Positions 44,427 to 56,216 are shown, counted from the stretch's first letter. The stretch: 64,000 bases of DNA from Taudactylus pleione (GCA_031769625.1 JAUIMM010000570.1:1116001-1180000), one strand, 5' to 3'. A program made the numbers and translations. The notes: a model not told the origin generated them from the letters alone.

Positions 44427-44648
44427 TGTCCGGAATGAACCTGAGAGTCGGGAGCTGCTACAGCCTCCGTTTCTGGGAACGGCGCCCAGACACGCCCCCG
44501 CTTCCCAAACACAGCAGAATGTCAATCATGCTGCAAGTTATGGGGTCTGCGAGTGACATCGCAGGACCTGTTCTGCACAAGCGCAGACCCTTCAACATCG
44601 GAGATGTGCATTCATCCTTGGATGAACGTACATTTCTGAGTCAGGCCC
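44427..44648. mobile_element. Possible GGGCCTGA-family element, TSD TAT
   Basis: The right end CTGAGTCAGGCCC fits the family and is followed by TAT; the left edge GTCCGGAATGAACC is preceded by TAT but matches the family TIR poorly. Confidence 0.35.
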
Positions 44649-44659
44649 TATGTGTGTCT

Positions 44660-45581
44660 TGCAACAGTCTCTTATGGTAACAATAACAATCCACCTGTTG
44701 TGCAAATAGGTGTGTTCACACTCACAGACAGGTTAGTAAGTTACCGGTCACCACAGAACAGTTTGCTGTCTAAGCTGGACAGACAGATTCAAAATGCCTG
44801 CAGTGGCTATTTGACCTCCATAACGAAGACCTCCTCTGACACACGTCCGAACTGCAGGAGGAAAGAGACCTCCTGTTATCACCTGACCATAGAGTCTTTA
44901 CATTGTATAATACAATTAATATCTGTTACCCATTTTACAGAGCCAATAAACCCAATAGCCTCTGTTCCTGAGGAAAAACTCATGTTCATAGTCATTTATG
45001 ATCTGAAAATTCTTTACACAATCCTGGATTTGTTCCCTGAAGTCCAGTGCATAAGATTGGTGCTCATTACTCCAGAATGGGGACTTGATAATCCCAGGAA
45101 GGGTGACTTTAATTTCTCTGGGATTCTGGGGGGAGGGAATTCAATTAGGTGCAGGGTTTGCAATGTGCAGCCTTGTGTGGTATCCCAGAACCTAGGTGTG
45201 CCTACTGATGCTTGGTCCTTTGTGAGATTATATATACATAAATCTATATATATATATATATATGTGCCAATATTAATATTGTTGTTGTTTATTTACTATG
45301 TTGGGGCTCTGGACCTCACATGGGTAACCCAGAGCCATCAGGAGAAGAGAGGAGGAGTGATTAAGTGGTGAGCAGCAGCAGGACACATGACATAGAACCA
45401 GTTGAAACCAGCAGCCGGTGGCTGAGGTGGACAGTTACGGGGAGCCCAGCGAGGGAACAGCCTGCAGGCCTGCGCTGTGAGAAGGTTACCTGAGGGTGTC
45501 TCTCTCTGGTTGTTGGTGAAGGAGATGACAGAGCGGCGGCCTCTGGACACAAACAAAGGCAGTGAGGGATGTAACTGATCC
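44660..45581. other. No recognised gene
   Basis: A 239-codon plus-strand frame (44652-45371) crosses this region; it includes (TA)n at about 45243-45263 and shows no domain, so I treat it as chance. Confidence 0.5.
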
Positions 45582-45589
45582 TCCTAGTG

Positions 45590-46126
45590 CAGGAGTCAGG
45601 GAACTTTTTTACCTTTTACCCCAAAATATATTTAGATACACCGACGTTACCCCCTTGATTTGAAAGGAAGGAAATCATATAGTAGTGCCCCTATATAATG
45701 CCCCTGTAGTAGTGCCCCCATATAATGCCCCTGTAGTGCCGCGTGTACAAAAATACCACTTATCTTAATTCCCGCTCCTGCATCCGCCGCCGTCCTGTCC
45801 GCCCGGCTGCTCCTCAGAACTATGGAAGAGATTTTGTGATGTCTCTCCCATAGTGCGCATGGAGAGAGGTGGAAGCTGGAGTTCAGAAGAGAACTCCAGC
45901 CTCCGGCTAACGCGGCGCTGCAGGGAAGGAGCCGGGGACCCGCTGGTAATAACATCTCAGCGGGCGTCCAGCTTACAGCCTCCCTGCGGCACAGCCGGGA
46001 ATGCATATGAATCATTCTATATTATAGAATGATTCATTTCATATGCATGCCTGGCTGTCCGTCCATTACCCCAGGAATTTCATTTTTACCCCATGTGGGG
46101 TAATTTACTCTGTTCCCCGACCACTG
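45590..46126. mobile_element. hAT-type non-autonomous element
   Basis: CAGGAGTCAGGGAACTTTTT at the left mirrors the right end GTTCCCCGACCACTG approximately; flanks TCCTAGTG (45582-45589) and TCCTAGAG (46127-46134) match at 7 of 8. An ATAATGCCCCTGTAGTAGTG direct repeat lies near the left end, and a GAATGATTCAT palindrome near 46008-46040. Non-coding. Confidence 0.78.
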
Positions 46127-46134
46127 TCCTAGAG

Positions 46135-46381
46135 GCTGGTAGGGTGGCTCAACACAGACAGATCTCCATAAGAGGTGAAAGGAGGGGGATCTTCTCCCTC
46201 ACAAAGACTGAGCAGGTGGTGGCTCCCTTATCCTGAAGGGCCGGCAGTGAAGAAAGGTGCAGCTTCTCTAAGGGAGATAAGAAGGGAGAAAGTACTCCTC
46301 CAGAGACTCCCCTCTCCAGGACAGCTGGATGAGCTTCTGGACCAGGTCTATAATCATTCATTCCACACAGCCCGCACTACA
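46135..46381. other. Unassigned spacer
   Basis: Nothing recognised between two hAT-type elements. Confidence 0.5.
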
Positions 46382-46389
46382 TGTCTACT

Positions 46390-46987
46390 CAGGGCCGGAT
46401 TATGGACGGGGCGGTCGTCCAGGGGCCCCCACACATTGGGGGCCCCCACATATTGCTCCTACCTGGTCACAATGCACCCTCCCAGGCCTGCCCAGCTCTT
46501 GCCTCCCAGCAGTGTTGCAGTCTCTCTAACTGCAAAAGCCCTCTTCTCTTACCTCCGAGGCTCGGCAAGGGTGGAAGTGATCGATGCTCGGCTCCCTCGC
46601 CTTGCTCCCTGCTCTCCCAACACAGGCTGCTGCTCTGTGACCAGCCGGTGAGTGGTGACAGCGGCTACAGCAGAATGAAGATCGGGACCACCGGACCAGG
46701 GTCCTGAACAGGTAACGCACTGGTGCCTGGGTCTTGGCCCTCCCCTGTGTGTGTGTGTGCGTGGGCTCTGCCCCCCCCCCCCCTGCTCATTGCAATAAAA
46801 GCACCGGCAACTTGGCACCTGGCTGCCCATAGACTACCCTCACCACTGGCCCTGCTGCTCCCCAAAGTACCATCTCTGGTATGTACATATGTGTATTATT
46901 ACTATTATTATGCAGGGCATAATTGTGGCAGGGGGATCTTTGTCAATTTTATTGGTGGGGGCCCCCAGAAGCCTTGATACGGCCCTG
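46390..46987. mobile_element. hAT-type non-autonomous element, perfect 8-bp TSD
   Basis: CAGGGCCGGATTA at the left and GATACGGCCCTG at the right are inverted; TGTCTACT is duplicated exactly at 46382-46389 and 46988-46995. GGGGCCCCCACA-type strings occur near both ends. At 598 bp it lacks a transposase. Confidence 0.88.
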
Positions 46988-46995
46988 TGTCTACT

Positions 46996-48085
46996 TACCA
47001 GCTGCAGTTTCCAGAGACTGCAGGAATGTAATGGGCAGGGAGCAGAATAGCTATTCAGTGCACCAATGCATAGCTAGATACTGTAATAGTGCTGAATAGC
47101 AGTGAGGACCCACTGTATAAAATACCATCAGCCACAGAAAACAGTAGGCAGCCTAGAGACTGGCCATTCACTCAGGAGAGTGGCTCACACCTTAAGCCTA
47201 TTTCAGCCGTGCAGGAGCTATTTATCCATCACTCGTCAGCACAGGCAGAGACAGCTCAGACAGCCAGTGCAAATTGCAGCAGGCAGAACTTAGGGAGACA
47301 CAACCTAGGCGCTGGATTGCATTCATATAAACTAAGCTAGAGGAGAGGGAATAGTTAGCTCCATTTACACAACAACTGCATCACTCTCTGTCAGTGCTGA
47401 CACCACTCTGCTCATTAATACGATATCAGCAAGTGCACAACCTTTACAGAGAACCCCGGATGGTATTATAGACAGTAACTTGCATGCATGCAGCGAGTAT
47501 TAGGAGGGAGTGACGGAAACCGAATTCAGTTGATACAGTACCTAGTGGGGCAAATTATTTTGCTTATTTGTAATATATTGTGGTAATATTTATTTTGCTG
47601 ACTTTAATGCCTGGTCAGGTGAACCAGGTTTTTATTGTGATCTGTCTTATGATAATGTTCCAACTGTTTATGTTTACTGACCTAACCTATTAATCCACAG
47701 CTTCCCAAGGCTACTGTTATCGCTGTAGCAAAGCATATACAGCCGTTCCAGCGATCCAAAGTAATAAAACATTCATTTTTTTAAGTGTGTTTTACTAGCT
47801 AAAGAGTATTTTGACCTGTTGATGCATGCCATTTGCAAAAAAGCTTTATTTATTGTGTGAAGGCAACGTTTAATAAATTCAAACCCTTGTTTGAAACTAT
47901 ACTGGTGACGATCTATGCCTGCAATTATCTACCTACCTCTCCAATACTTCCAAAAGGACCAAGAGATCTGTTTAGTCCTGGTAAGATAGAACACCATTGC
48001 ACCACACCAGATTTAATCTATTAGCGGTGTATTACACTTGGAGATCATACAAAATGTCTGCCAATGTTCTCCATTAGTAATAGTT
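46996..48085. other. No recognised gene (about 1.1 kb)
   Basis: No domain-bearing frame, palindrome or tandem array recognised. Confidence 0.5.
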
Positions 48086-48087
48086 TA

Positions 48088-48120
48088 CCAGGGCCGTAAC
48101 TAGGGGTGTGTGAGCGGTGT
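48088..48120. repeat. Possible hAT element end
   Basis: CAGGGCCGTAACTAGGGG resembles the end of a hAT-type element like 46390, directly joined to gypsy-derived sequence; the partner end was not found. Confidence 0.3.
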
Positions 48121-48144
48121 GTAAGTGATCGGGGCGTGTGTAAG

Positions 48145-48535
48145 TGATGGGGATGCCCACCAGTCATTGTCTTCTACTTCCAGGGAATCAGGCAATTCCT
48201 CCAAAATCGGTTTATAGGGGAAGTAGATAATCAAAACAACAAGGCCGTAGCATGTCTCGATGTAAGGTGTGAACACGCCCACTGCCATATTCAGCTCGAA
48301 CCTCATAAACTAAGGTTCCAGGAGACATGCTGCTGAACGACATAAGGCAGCACTTCACATCTCTCACTCAACTTATTTCCTGGCAGTTTCTCCCAGACCA
48401 GTATCTGCTGACCCTCTGAAATGAGTCTCCCTAATGTCCGGCCTGGGTAGGGATGAACCGTACACCCAATGTTCCTCTCGGCAACTTCACCTGCTGTCTC
48501 CAAGGCAGCCAGCGACTCCTCAATAGCCATGTTCG
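48145..48535 (-). pseudogene. Ty3/gypsy pol fragment, copy A (integrase C-terminal end)
   Basis: Read on the minus strand, fragments include LVWEKLPGNKLSERCE, then PYVVQQHV, and further on PDSLEVEDNDWW. The order of a VLVxxLPG-type block, a YVVxxxV block and a terminal linker resembles the end of gypsy-type integrases. The parts lie in different frames, so it is decayed. It is homologous to copy B (49100-49243 plus 50310-50570) and, unlike B, uninterrupted at the GTGTGAACACGCCCAC junction (about 48268-48283). Confidence 0.6.
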
Positions 48536-48539
48536 CCGT

Positions 48540-48895
48540 CTTCTAGCTTGATCCTGCTGACTTCTGGAGCTCTTCTGGGAAGGTCCTTCCTATTCTCTCA
48601 CCGCTGACGGACTGAGCTCTCCCACCTGGCAGCGTCTAATATAAGACACCACCAGTGGGTGGAGCTATGACGCAGCAGGTCCTCATTGGCTCGCCGCCGC
48701 TGATTCCTATTGGCTGCCAGTCCGCGAGCCATGATTGGCTCATGGGTGGAGCCAAGCTTGCACAAATGCTGGACTGTCACTAGAAGCCAGCAAGCAGTCC
48801 TGGTGCCTGACTCTCACTGATGCTGGGAGGGACCAGGTGGTCTCAGCACCAGGCACCCACCATGTCCCCCACGGAAAGAGGTCCGATGTGGCTTC
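48540..48895. other. No recognised gene
   Basis: Contains TGATTGGCTCATGGGTGGAGC and a GGCTCGCCGCCGC region; could be LTR-derived flank of gypsy copy A, but ends were not identified. Confidence 0.4.
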
Positions 48896-48901
48896 CCACA
48901 T

Positions 48902-49243
48902 TTATCCCCCTTTTTCCTTTGTAGTCCCTACAAAGATTGGATTGTACGTCCATTCAAAGTCCGGATCCGCAAAGCGTGGAGAGAGCACACCCAACGTAGA
49001 TCGTGTAGAACATCTAGGCAATACAGATGAAGAAGCAACAGATGGTATTGGGCCCGTATCAGCCAACAACTCCTCTGGTGGCAAGGGGTTGAGTGTTTTG
49101 GTAAGTGCAGGGGGCGCCCACCAGCCATTGTCTTCTACTTCCAAGGAATCAGGCAAATCCCCCAAAATCGGTTCTAGGGGAAGTAGATGATCGAAACAAC
49201 AAGGCCATAGCATGTCTCGATGTACAGTAAGGTGTGAACACAC
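48902..49243 (-). pseudogene. Ty3/gypsy pol fragment, copy B part 1
   Basis: A 134-codon minus-strand frame with VHRDMLWPCCFDHLLPLEP, a gypsy pol C-terminal-like HRD-LLPC signature, followed by GDLPDSLEVEDNGWW, shared with copy A. The frame is cut at about 49243, where an LTR-like block begins. Confidence 0.6.
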
Positions 49244-50309
49244 TGTCGAAGCCAGATGATTGGCTGAGATAGAATCTGTTAAAAATGAAAATCTGCACGA
49301 CGCCATTTTGCGAATGGCCGCAAGACACCATTTTGCGAATGGCTGCTCAGCGCCATTTTAGCGAATCCCACACATCATAAGTACATACAGCGATGCTATA
49401 ATTTAGCGTTGTGCGATTCCACGCAATAGAAAGATGTTAAAAGTCCTCATTATACAATTACATACATTTACTAAAACATATAGTATGACCAACCCTGCAA
49501 AACATGTACCACGGTGTACGTCACAAACACGTAGACGCACAACGCTAATTAACGACTATACGCAATATCCCACACACTGCACACTTACACACTGCACACT
49601 TACATAAAAAAGTTCCTAGCATAAAGGTTTGTATTTAAGGTTTTATTCATTATTAGCAATGTTGCGGAATACATGTTATTTGATATCTGAGGTTTAGTAC
49701 ATGATAAGCAGACAGTGTTTGGTGTCATTCTAAACTACTGTGTATTTGCAGGCTTCCGGTTCCATCGGCAAAGAAATCGCAATGTGTCTGGGAATTATGG
49801 ATCATAGAGAGTTAGGCATTAAAACGTACTATGTAATGCAGCCAGTTTAGATTTGTTATTCAGCGGGAAAATGGACACAAAGAGCTATTGGAGGCTGGAC
49901 TGTGACCATACGAACTGACCTATGAACTGTACTGTAACAGAAGAACCAGGAAGAAGAACCCATGGAATCATGCCAACCTGTTCTATTGTATTGCCTATCT
50001 CTGTAAGGGTATATATGCAGGCTCTCTGAAACTAGATGCCAGTCATCCTTTCTTTGCTGTTGACGGAGATTTCATCTTTGATGCCGGGATCTGGATCCAG
50101 AGCGCATGAGTATGTAACGACTGTACCTTGTGACTGTATAATTTGTTTACGCTAATTGTATTTAGATCACAGCATGAAACTATCTGCTTTTTGGTGAATA
50201 ATATCTTTTTGTGCTTTGGAAACACAATCAGTCTGAAGAGTAATTATTTCTTGTGTGACTTATTACGCTAAATAGCGACATTTTAGAGTGTATAGATAGG
50301 TAGGAATCA
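49244..50309 (+). mobile_element. LTR-like block inserted in gypsy copy B
   Basis: Comparison with copy A shows that copy B is split here. The block begins TGTCGAAGCC and ends AGGAATCA, has a TATA-like GGGTATATATGCAG at about 50009 and no coding capacity, so a solo LTR is the simplest reading. Near the left end GACGCCATTTTGCGAATGG and similar strings repeat three times. A clean TSD is not visible (CACAC left, ATAAC right), so exact ends are uncertain by a few bases. Confidence 0.55.
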
Positions 50310-50600
50310 ATAACGCCCACTTCCATATTCAGGTCGAACCATATAAACTAAGGGTTCAGGAGACACACTACTGAATGACATAAGGCAGCACCTCCCATCT
50401 CTCACTCAACTTATTTCCTGTCCATTTCTCTCAGACCAGTATCTGTTGACCCTCTGAGATGGGTACCCCTAACGTCCGGCCTTGGCGGGGATGAGCTATA
50501 GACCCGATGTTTCTCTTGGCCACTTCACCTGCGGTCTTCAGAAGCCGCCTTTGCTCCTCAATCCAACCGCTTTGTGTCCACTGATCATCTCCAGTCTAGG
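50310..50600 (-). pseudogene. Ty3/gypsy pol fragment, copy B part 2
   Basis: Continues the homology with copy A (CATATTCAGGTCGAACC, GACATAAGGCAGCACCTCCC, CCAGTATCTGTTGACCCTC) after the LTR-like block. It represents more upstream codons of the integrase end on the minus strand. Decayed. Confidence 0.6.
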
Positions 50601-50846
50601 TCTTGCAATTCTCTCCCAGGTCTGTCAAACAGCAAGAAATAAGGATAATAAGGAGAACAATCAGTGGTTTGGTGGACTACCACCAAAGCTCGAGCCAACT
50701 TTTATGGGTGAACGACTTACCAGACATTATGGAGTTCCTATTCAAGATAGGCATGTTGGCACAACATATCTTCTTGTACGGCCATCTGGTTCCTTTGATG
50801 AAGGATCATCTTGCCTATCAAACCAAGTTGTGACTTTTCTTGGAAC
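50601..50846. other. Unexplained open stretch
   Basis: On the plus strand about 80 codons are open with a protein-like composition (includes NQWFGGLPPKLEPTFMGERL), in a longer frame of 153 codons that also reads antisense through gypsy sequence. No domain recognised. It should lie in the gypsy integrase if the element were collinear, but the minus strand shows no integrase motif here. Confidence 0.3.
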
Positions 50847-50849
50847 AAA

Positions 50850-51428
50850 GGACCTGACTCAGACCTGCACGCTAGATGCGTATGCATATTCAGCAAGGCA
50901 GGTGATCGAACGGCAAGGCATTAGCACGGCCACTATGTCTTAGCATGCGATCGCATATGCAGATGCCCACGAGCCTATCTTAAGACGCCCACTTGCGCAC
51001 GTCATCTCCAGGAAGTGTATGCAACCATCGGTAACATCGAGCTCTATCAAATGCGAACGCAGCACTTGTGGTTGACCATACCCTGCCGCAAGCACTGCGG
51101 GTGCTTCAGTGTTAAAAAATACCAAGAGACGTGTACAATGATGCTGGCTCTCAATTATGCATGCTTCTGAAATGGTGTTAAGACGCACAGACACGCCTGC
51201 GTTCACATCTCCACTCCCCCGTTTCTAGCGGCCAGCCCCTGTCACCACCCACACATGGCTTCTCCTGTCACTCATTCTGCCAGGCAGTCTATGTGTAGCA
51301 AGTGAACACTTCCCGATCGCCCGCCCTTGTTCCCGGATGCGCATTGTGATGCGTACACATGCGCAGAATGCAAACAATAATCTGGCAGCATGCAAACGCA
51401 TCCTAGCGAGTGGGTCTGAATCAGATCC
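50850..51428. mobile_element. Miniature element, GGGCCTGATTCAG family, TSD AAA
   Basis: GGACCTGACTCAGACC mirrors GGTCTGAATCAGATCC; AAA at 50847-50849 and 51429-51431. It separates the gypsy RNase H region from the integrase-end fragments. Confidence 0.72.
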
Positions 51429-51599
51429 AAAGGCCAGTGTTTCCTCTACTTTCAACTGTGGATAGTTTATACATCTTGATCCTGCTATTGTTGTGCAACC
51501 CAGTCTTGCAGAGACTACTGTAATATGATACCAGAGTTTGTCAACTTCAGAGCTCTCGGGGGAGAACTCAATTTTGTAAGGTCAGTGATATCTTCTTGA

Positions 51600-52170
51600 C
51601 TTTCCTGTTCATCTGTGGGACCAGTAGGAGACTCCACTGGAAAATATGTAGTGCATCAGCATTTGTATTCAATTTCCCTGGCCGATATCAGATCTTGAAT
51701 GAACAATATTTAGCCAGTCGGGCGACCCAGCGTTGTTCCTAGCTTGACTGAATTCACTCGCGCCATAGGCTTGTTGTCTGTGACAATCTCGAAGTCGACT
51801 GCAGTTGAGTATTCTGTAAACTTTTCTGTAACCGCCCAAACGACGCCCAGCAGCTCCAGTTTTAACAAGCTTAAGTTTTCAGAATTTCGCTCTGACACCC
51901 GCAAACTCTGGCTCCCATAAGCTATCACTCTCTCCTGACCTCCCTGAACTTGGAAGAGCACGGCCCCCAAATCCTTGTGGCTTCCATCCGTATACTCCAA
52001 GAAAGGTGTATCAAATCTGCATAAGCCAACACTGGGGCATGGGTGAAAGCCTTCTTCATCTGTTCAAAAGCATCCTCCTGGGCATGAACCCATGCCACTG
52101 ACCTGTTTCCTGTTTGGACACCAGTAGAAACTCCTCGTAGTAGCTCGTGCAAAGGTTCAATAAACAACAA
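51600..52170 (-). pseudogene. Ty3/gypsy RT C-terminal and RNase H fragment
   Basis: From 52170 downward the minus strand reads the RT thumb-like segment (VAWVHAQEDAFEQMKKAF, APVLAYAD), then after a frameshift near 52000 the RNase H start (TDGSHKDLGAVLFQ, GQERVIAYGSQSL, LLKLELLGVVWAVTEKF, VTDNKP). Beyond 51710 a RPGKLNTNADAL segment follows a stop. The order is that of Ty3/gypsy retrotransposons, in which RNase H degrades the RNA strand during reverse transcription. RT catalytic YxDD, integrase core and gag are absent, so this is a relic. Orientation agrees with the integrase-end fragments to the left, suggesting one element. Confidence 0.85.
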
Positions 52171-52290
52171 AATATTCCAGGCGCCAGTCAGGGTGCATAA
52201 ATTACCTATAATCTGCTAAAACTCAGGCTGCACACCCACAAAGAGGTATTGCCAGCCCTCTTACATCAAACTGTAAACAAAGAAAAAAAG
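52171..52290. other. Unassigned spacer
   Basis: Short stretch between gypsy and Penelope-like sequence. Confidence 0.4.
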
Positions 52291-53270
52291 TGTAGTGGGT
52301 GGCGTTCGTAAATCACAACCGAGGATTAATTAAATAATTTATTAGTAAATAATCTAATATAAATCTTTAATACATGTCCAATGTTATAAAACCCCTGGGA
52401 GTGGGATATAATAATACAGCAATATATAAGAGTCTATATTCATCAAGCAAAAAAAATGCACATAAAAAGCACATATAAAATGGCTAATGCATGGCAGGCA
52501 TCAAGATGGTATCAATATGAGTTGCGTTTCACTATCCTTTTGGATCTCCAATAATATAAATCACATAGGCTGATCCTTTTGTTGTTAATATAACTGTATA
52601 ATTCAAATAGATGTTTGTATAGTAAATTGTCTCCAATAGCCGGATAAAAAGAAAGAACTTTGTAACAATATGTGGTGGTTCAGGTGGTTCTCAGTGGCTG
52701 CCGAGAACTTCAGTTCACTGAGTACTCACAGTGTCCCAGTTTATACTGTGGATAATCCTTGGCTCATGCAAAAGATGTCAGCAAAACATCCATAAGTGTG
52801 AATATTCCTCCCAATGCAGCAACACTTCACCTCTCTCCACAGGACTGACACGCCGGAGTCCACCAGATGGAAAGTCCCACAGATCCGGAGTAGTGTAATA
52901 TAGGGGTGCCGGTGAATGCAGTTGAGTTTCACAATAGAGCTCTGCCACTGGTCCATATCCTCGACGCATTTCCCCGGCACTAGGTGGCTTTTTCAAGAAG
53001 CGGAAGTCACTTAGCCGCTTCTTGAAAAAGCTGCCTAGTGCGGGGAAACGCGTTGAGGATATGGACCAGTGGCAGAGCTCTATTGTGAAGTAAATATAGC
53101 AGTCAAGGCACCTGCGGATACTGCTGGAAAGCAAAACCTTGAACTACTACAGTGAGTGGTGATTCTGGCTTCCCCTATTTCTTAGGCAGTAGCCAGAGCC
53201 TAGCTGACACTGCACCAGCAATCTCTCAGTCTCCCGTGCCCGTCAGCTGAGCGTGCCATGATGGTCGGGC
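52291..53270. mobile_element. 5' flank of the Penelope-like element
   Basis: AT-rich start followed by a strong hairpin at 52928-53089. The part from about 53085 to 53285 is present again, inverted, at 57905-58116 and 58390-58416. Penelope-like elements often carry such partial, direct or inverted terminal repeats, so I read this as the 5' terminal region; the exact border is not visible. Confidence 0.55.
52928..53089. repeat. Long hairpin with GAAACGCG motif
   Basis: Arms 52928-53003 and 53015-53089 pair over about 75 bases with an 11-base loop. The right arm contains TTCTTGAAAAAGC ... GGGGAAACGCGTTGAGG, which resembles the CUGANGA ... GAAA ... cleavage-site order of a hammerhead ribozyme with two core changes. 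Possibly a decayed ribozyme doubled into a palindrome. Confidence 0.85.
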
Positions 53271-55120
53271 TTGAGACTATACACGATCAAACCCTCAGAT
53301 AAAGGGGGTAACATAGTCCTCTGGCCAAAGGATATGTATTTAAAGGAAGCATATAGGCAATTATATGATAAAACTTGCTATAAACAAATGATTTTCAATC
53401 CCACAGAATTGTACAATTTACTATATCATAAACTTGTCAATGGAGTTTTCACAAAAGGCGTTATTACCAAACAAGAACATGCCTTTTTACTTGTGGACAA
53501 ACCTAAGACACCGACTTTCTACATGCTACCCAAAGTTCATAAGAACATTCACAACCCTCCAGGACGACCAATTGTCTCTGGAATTGGGGGACTATCCGAA
53601 CAAGCCAGTATCTTTTTAGACCAACACTTACGACATCACGTCGACACTTTACCATCTTATGTCCAAGATACTAGGGATGTCCTCAGAAAGATACATGATG
53701 TACAACTTGAAGAAAACCAACTATTGGTCACCTTAGACGTGGAATCCTTGTACACGAGTATCCAACATGACACTGGCATCTCAGCAATTCGATATTTCCT
53801 ACAAATGGAGGGGATGGATGAGTTTAAAGAGTTCTTACTGGATCTATTGGAGTTCATCCTCTACAAAAATGTCTTCACATTTGATGACAAGTTCTTCCTC
53901 CAAATCTGAGGAACGGCGATGGGTGCAGCATGTGCACCGACATATGCCAACCTGTTCCTCGGTTGGTGGGAGAGGGAAATTGTATTCAAAGAGTCTAATG
54001 AACGATTTACTAGCCATATAACCCCCTGGCTAAGATATATCGATGATATCTTTATGATATGGCAGGGAGATGTGAACGACCTACTTACCTTTATCCAGGA
54101 ATTGAACAAAAACTCAATAAATTTGAAATTAACATATACCTTTAGCAGAGATGATGCCACCTTCCTTGATCTTCACCTCTTTACGAATGAGAATGGATAC
54201 CTACAAACAGAACTATTCAGAAAAGAAACAGCTACGAATAGTCTTCTTCATTGCAGTAGTGCTCATTTTCCACCTACGATTAAAAACTTACCTAAGGGTG
54301 AGTTTCTCAGACTCAGAAGAAATTGCACAACTAATGAGACCTTTCTGTGCAAAAGTCAAGATCTTTCTGAGCGTCTCCTATGCAGAGGTTATAGTAGGAA
54401 AATGATTAAGAGTGCCCAATACCAGGCCCTCAAAACTGATAGACAAACCTTGATCTTCTCTAACAACAAACCTAGTGAAACAAAAAACCAGGTACGTTTC
54501 ATTACAATGGGTGGCGAGAATTGCAGGAGATCGTCACACAACATTGGCACATCTTATTCATGGACGACGATTTGAGAAAATCTCTGGAGAGTAAACCCAC
54601 CTTTAGTTGGCGAAGATCCCCAAATCTCAGGGATAAGCTGGTGAAGAGCCACTTTGTAGGGAATCCCAGAAGGCAAACAAAATTAAAAGGTACTTACCCA
54701 TGTGGTAAGTGTAAAGACTGTGGCTATATCACCAAAAAAGACAACGTTATCGATAGATATGGCCAGACTATCATGCTAACACAATTTATCAACTGTGATG
54801 CTATGGGGGTTATATACTGCTTGGAATGCAGTTGTAACCTAAGGTACATAGGCATGACAAGTCGCATCTTTAAACAGAGAATCTTAGAACACGTGGGGAA
54901 TATCAAAAATGCAAGAAGTGACCTCACTAAAATGAAGAAACTTACATCCGTCGCCAGACACTTCTTAAAATACCACAATGGAACAACACAAGATCTGGGC
55001 GTAAGAGGTGGCAACCTGACACAAATATTACTTCAGAGGGAAAGTAACTGGACCTTTAGACTCAATACTGTGAGCCCGAATGGACTTAATGAAATGATCA
55101 ACTACAGTATCTTTCTCTGA
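53271..55120 (+). pseudogene. Penelope-like RT/GIY-YIG polyprotein, one stop and one frameshift
   Basis: Penelope-like elements encode a reverse transcriptase fused to a GIY-YIG endonuclease that primes copying at a nicked target. Visible in order: KPSDKGGNIVLWP near the start, the LPKVHK and GRPIVSG blocks, RT motif A (LVTLDVESLYTS), then a single in-frame TGA at 53907-53909, motif B (GTAMGAACAPTYANLFLG), motif C RYIDDIF (Asp codons 54042-54047), a LDLHLF block, and after a frameshift near 54505-54525 WHILFMDDDLR, a CGKCKDCGY zinc-binding-like knuckle, and GIY-YIG (GVIYCLEC, LRYIGMTSR, RILEHVGNI). It ends at 55120. About 615 codons are covered. The start is uncertain and upstream codons may be missing. 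Few lesions imply a fairly young copy. Confidence 0.93.
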
Positions 55121-56060
55121 GAGATTTTTTCAGTAAAATTTACATCATGTCTGACTAATTTTTATATGCAAGCAGCAATAGACGATTATTGGAGGTTTAA
55201 CTCCAACTCAGTCATCACTTTAGCATTTTAGTGATAAATTCCCAAACCTGATACTTCAACTTCATTTTAGGTCTTATTAATTTTATAGTTAGGATTCTTT
55301 CCCATTTCTCGACATCATAACTTATAATAAAATATTTCCCCTTTTTTTCTATTTTTTATTCACAATTTCATAATATTTTCCTATATTTTCTGATCATCTA
55401 TCTCTTTCACAATTTTCACACACACTTATTCTCAACGAATATATACATATCTTATTATTAATACTAATAACCCTACACTTTTTTATTTTTATGGTAGTCA
55501 TGTTTTCATCACTTTGATGTTTCATCAATTTTATAACCTTTATTATTGGCTATTCTATATATTATATTTCGAAAAAATCTTTATGGTACTTACTTCACTT
55601 AAATGGTCCTTATTTATTTATTATTTATTTATTTATTATTATTTATTATTATTATTATTTATTTATTATTATTTATTTTTTGTGATGGTATCTATATATG
55701 TTTTTGCACACATCTGTATTCACACTTTCATATATATAATTTTCTTGAATGTATCATTGCCTTCACATTAACATTTATTATTTTTATTATTATTTTTCCT
55801 TTTTTATTATTATTTTTCCTTTTACTTTTATTATTTTTATATATTTATTATTTTTTATTTCTCTACTCTAATCATCTTATACATATTAACCAATACCTAT
55901 TATCTATGTATTTGTTTTTATATATCTGTATCCTTGATATTAACGTTTTCTGCATAACATTTTTTGCTGCAAGACAGACATTTCAGCTACTAGTCAGGTT
56001 TTCCACCTTAGCCTGTTAACCTGACCGTTATGAGCTTCATCTAACCTTAACACTCCCCCC
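55121..56060. other. 3' region of the Penelope-like element, AT-rich
   Basis: Strongly AT-rich, with ATTTATTT-type runs at 55610-55870. Probably 3' untranslated sequence, as it joins the coding end to the ribozyme-bearing segment; no gene seen. Confidence 0.55.
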
Positions 56061-56216
56061 TCCTATGACTCACTCCCTCCTGTTGCTGTGGGCCAATAGA
56101 GGGAGTCAACACTTGGACCTATTGACAAGGGTATTGCATCTGCGACACATAGCAGCTGCTCTCCCATTGGTCATGATGCAGGTTAAAGATCACCTGTGTA
56201 TTTCAGCCCACACACA

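Noticed and set aside
44652..45371. 239-codon plus-strand frame
   Set aside because: Includes a (TA)n microsatellite read as IYIYIY and has no recognisable motif; likely chance.
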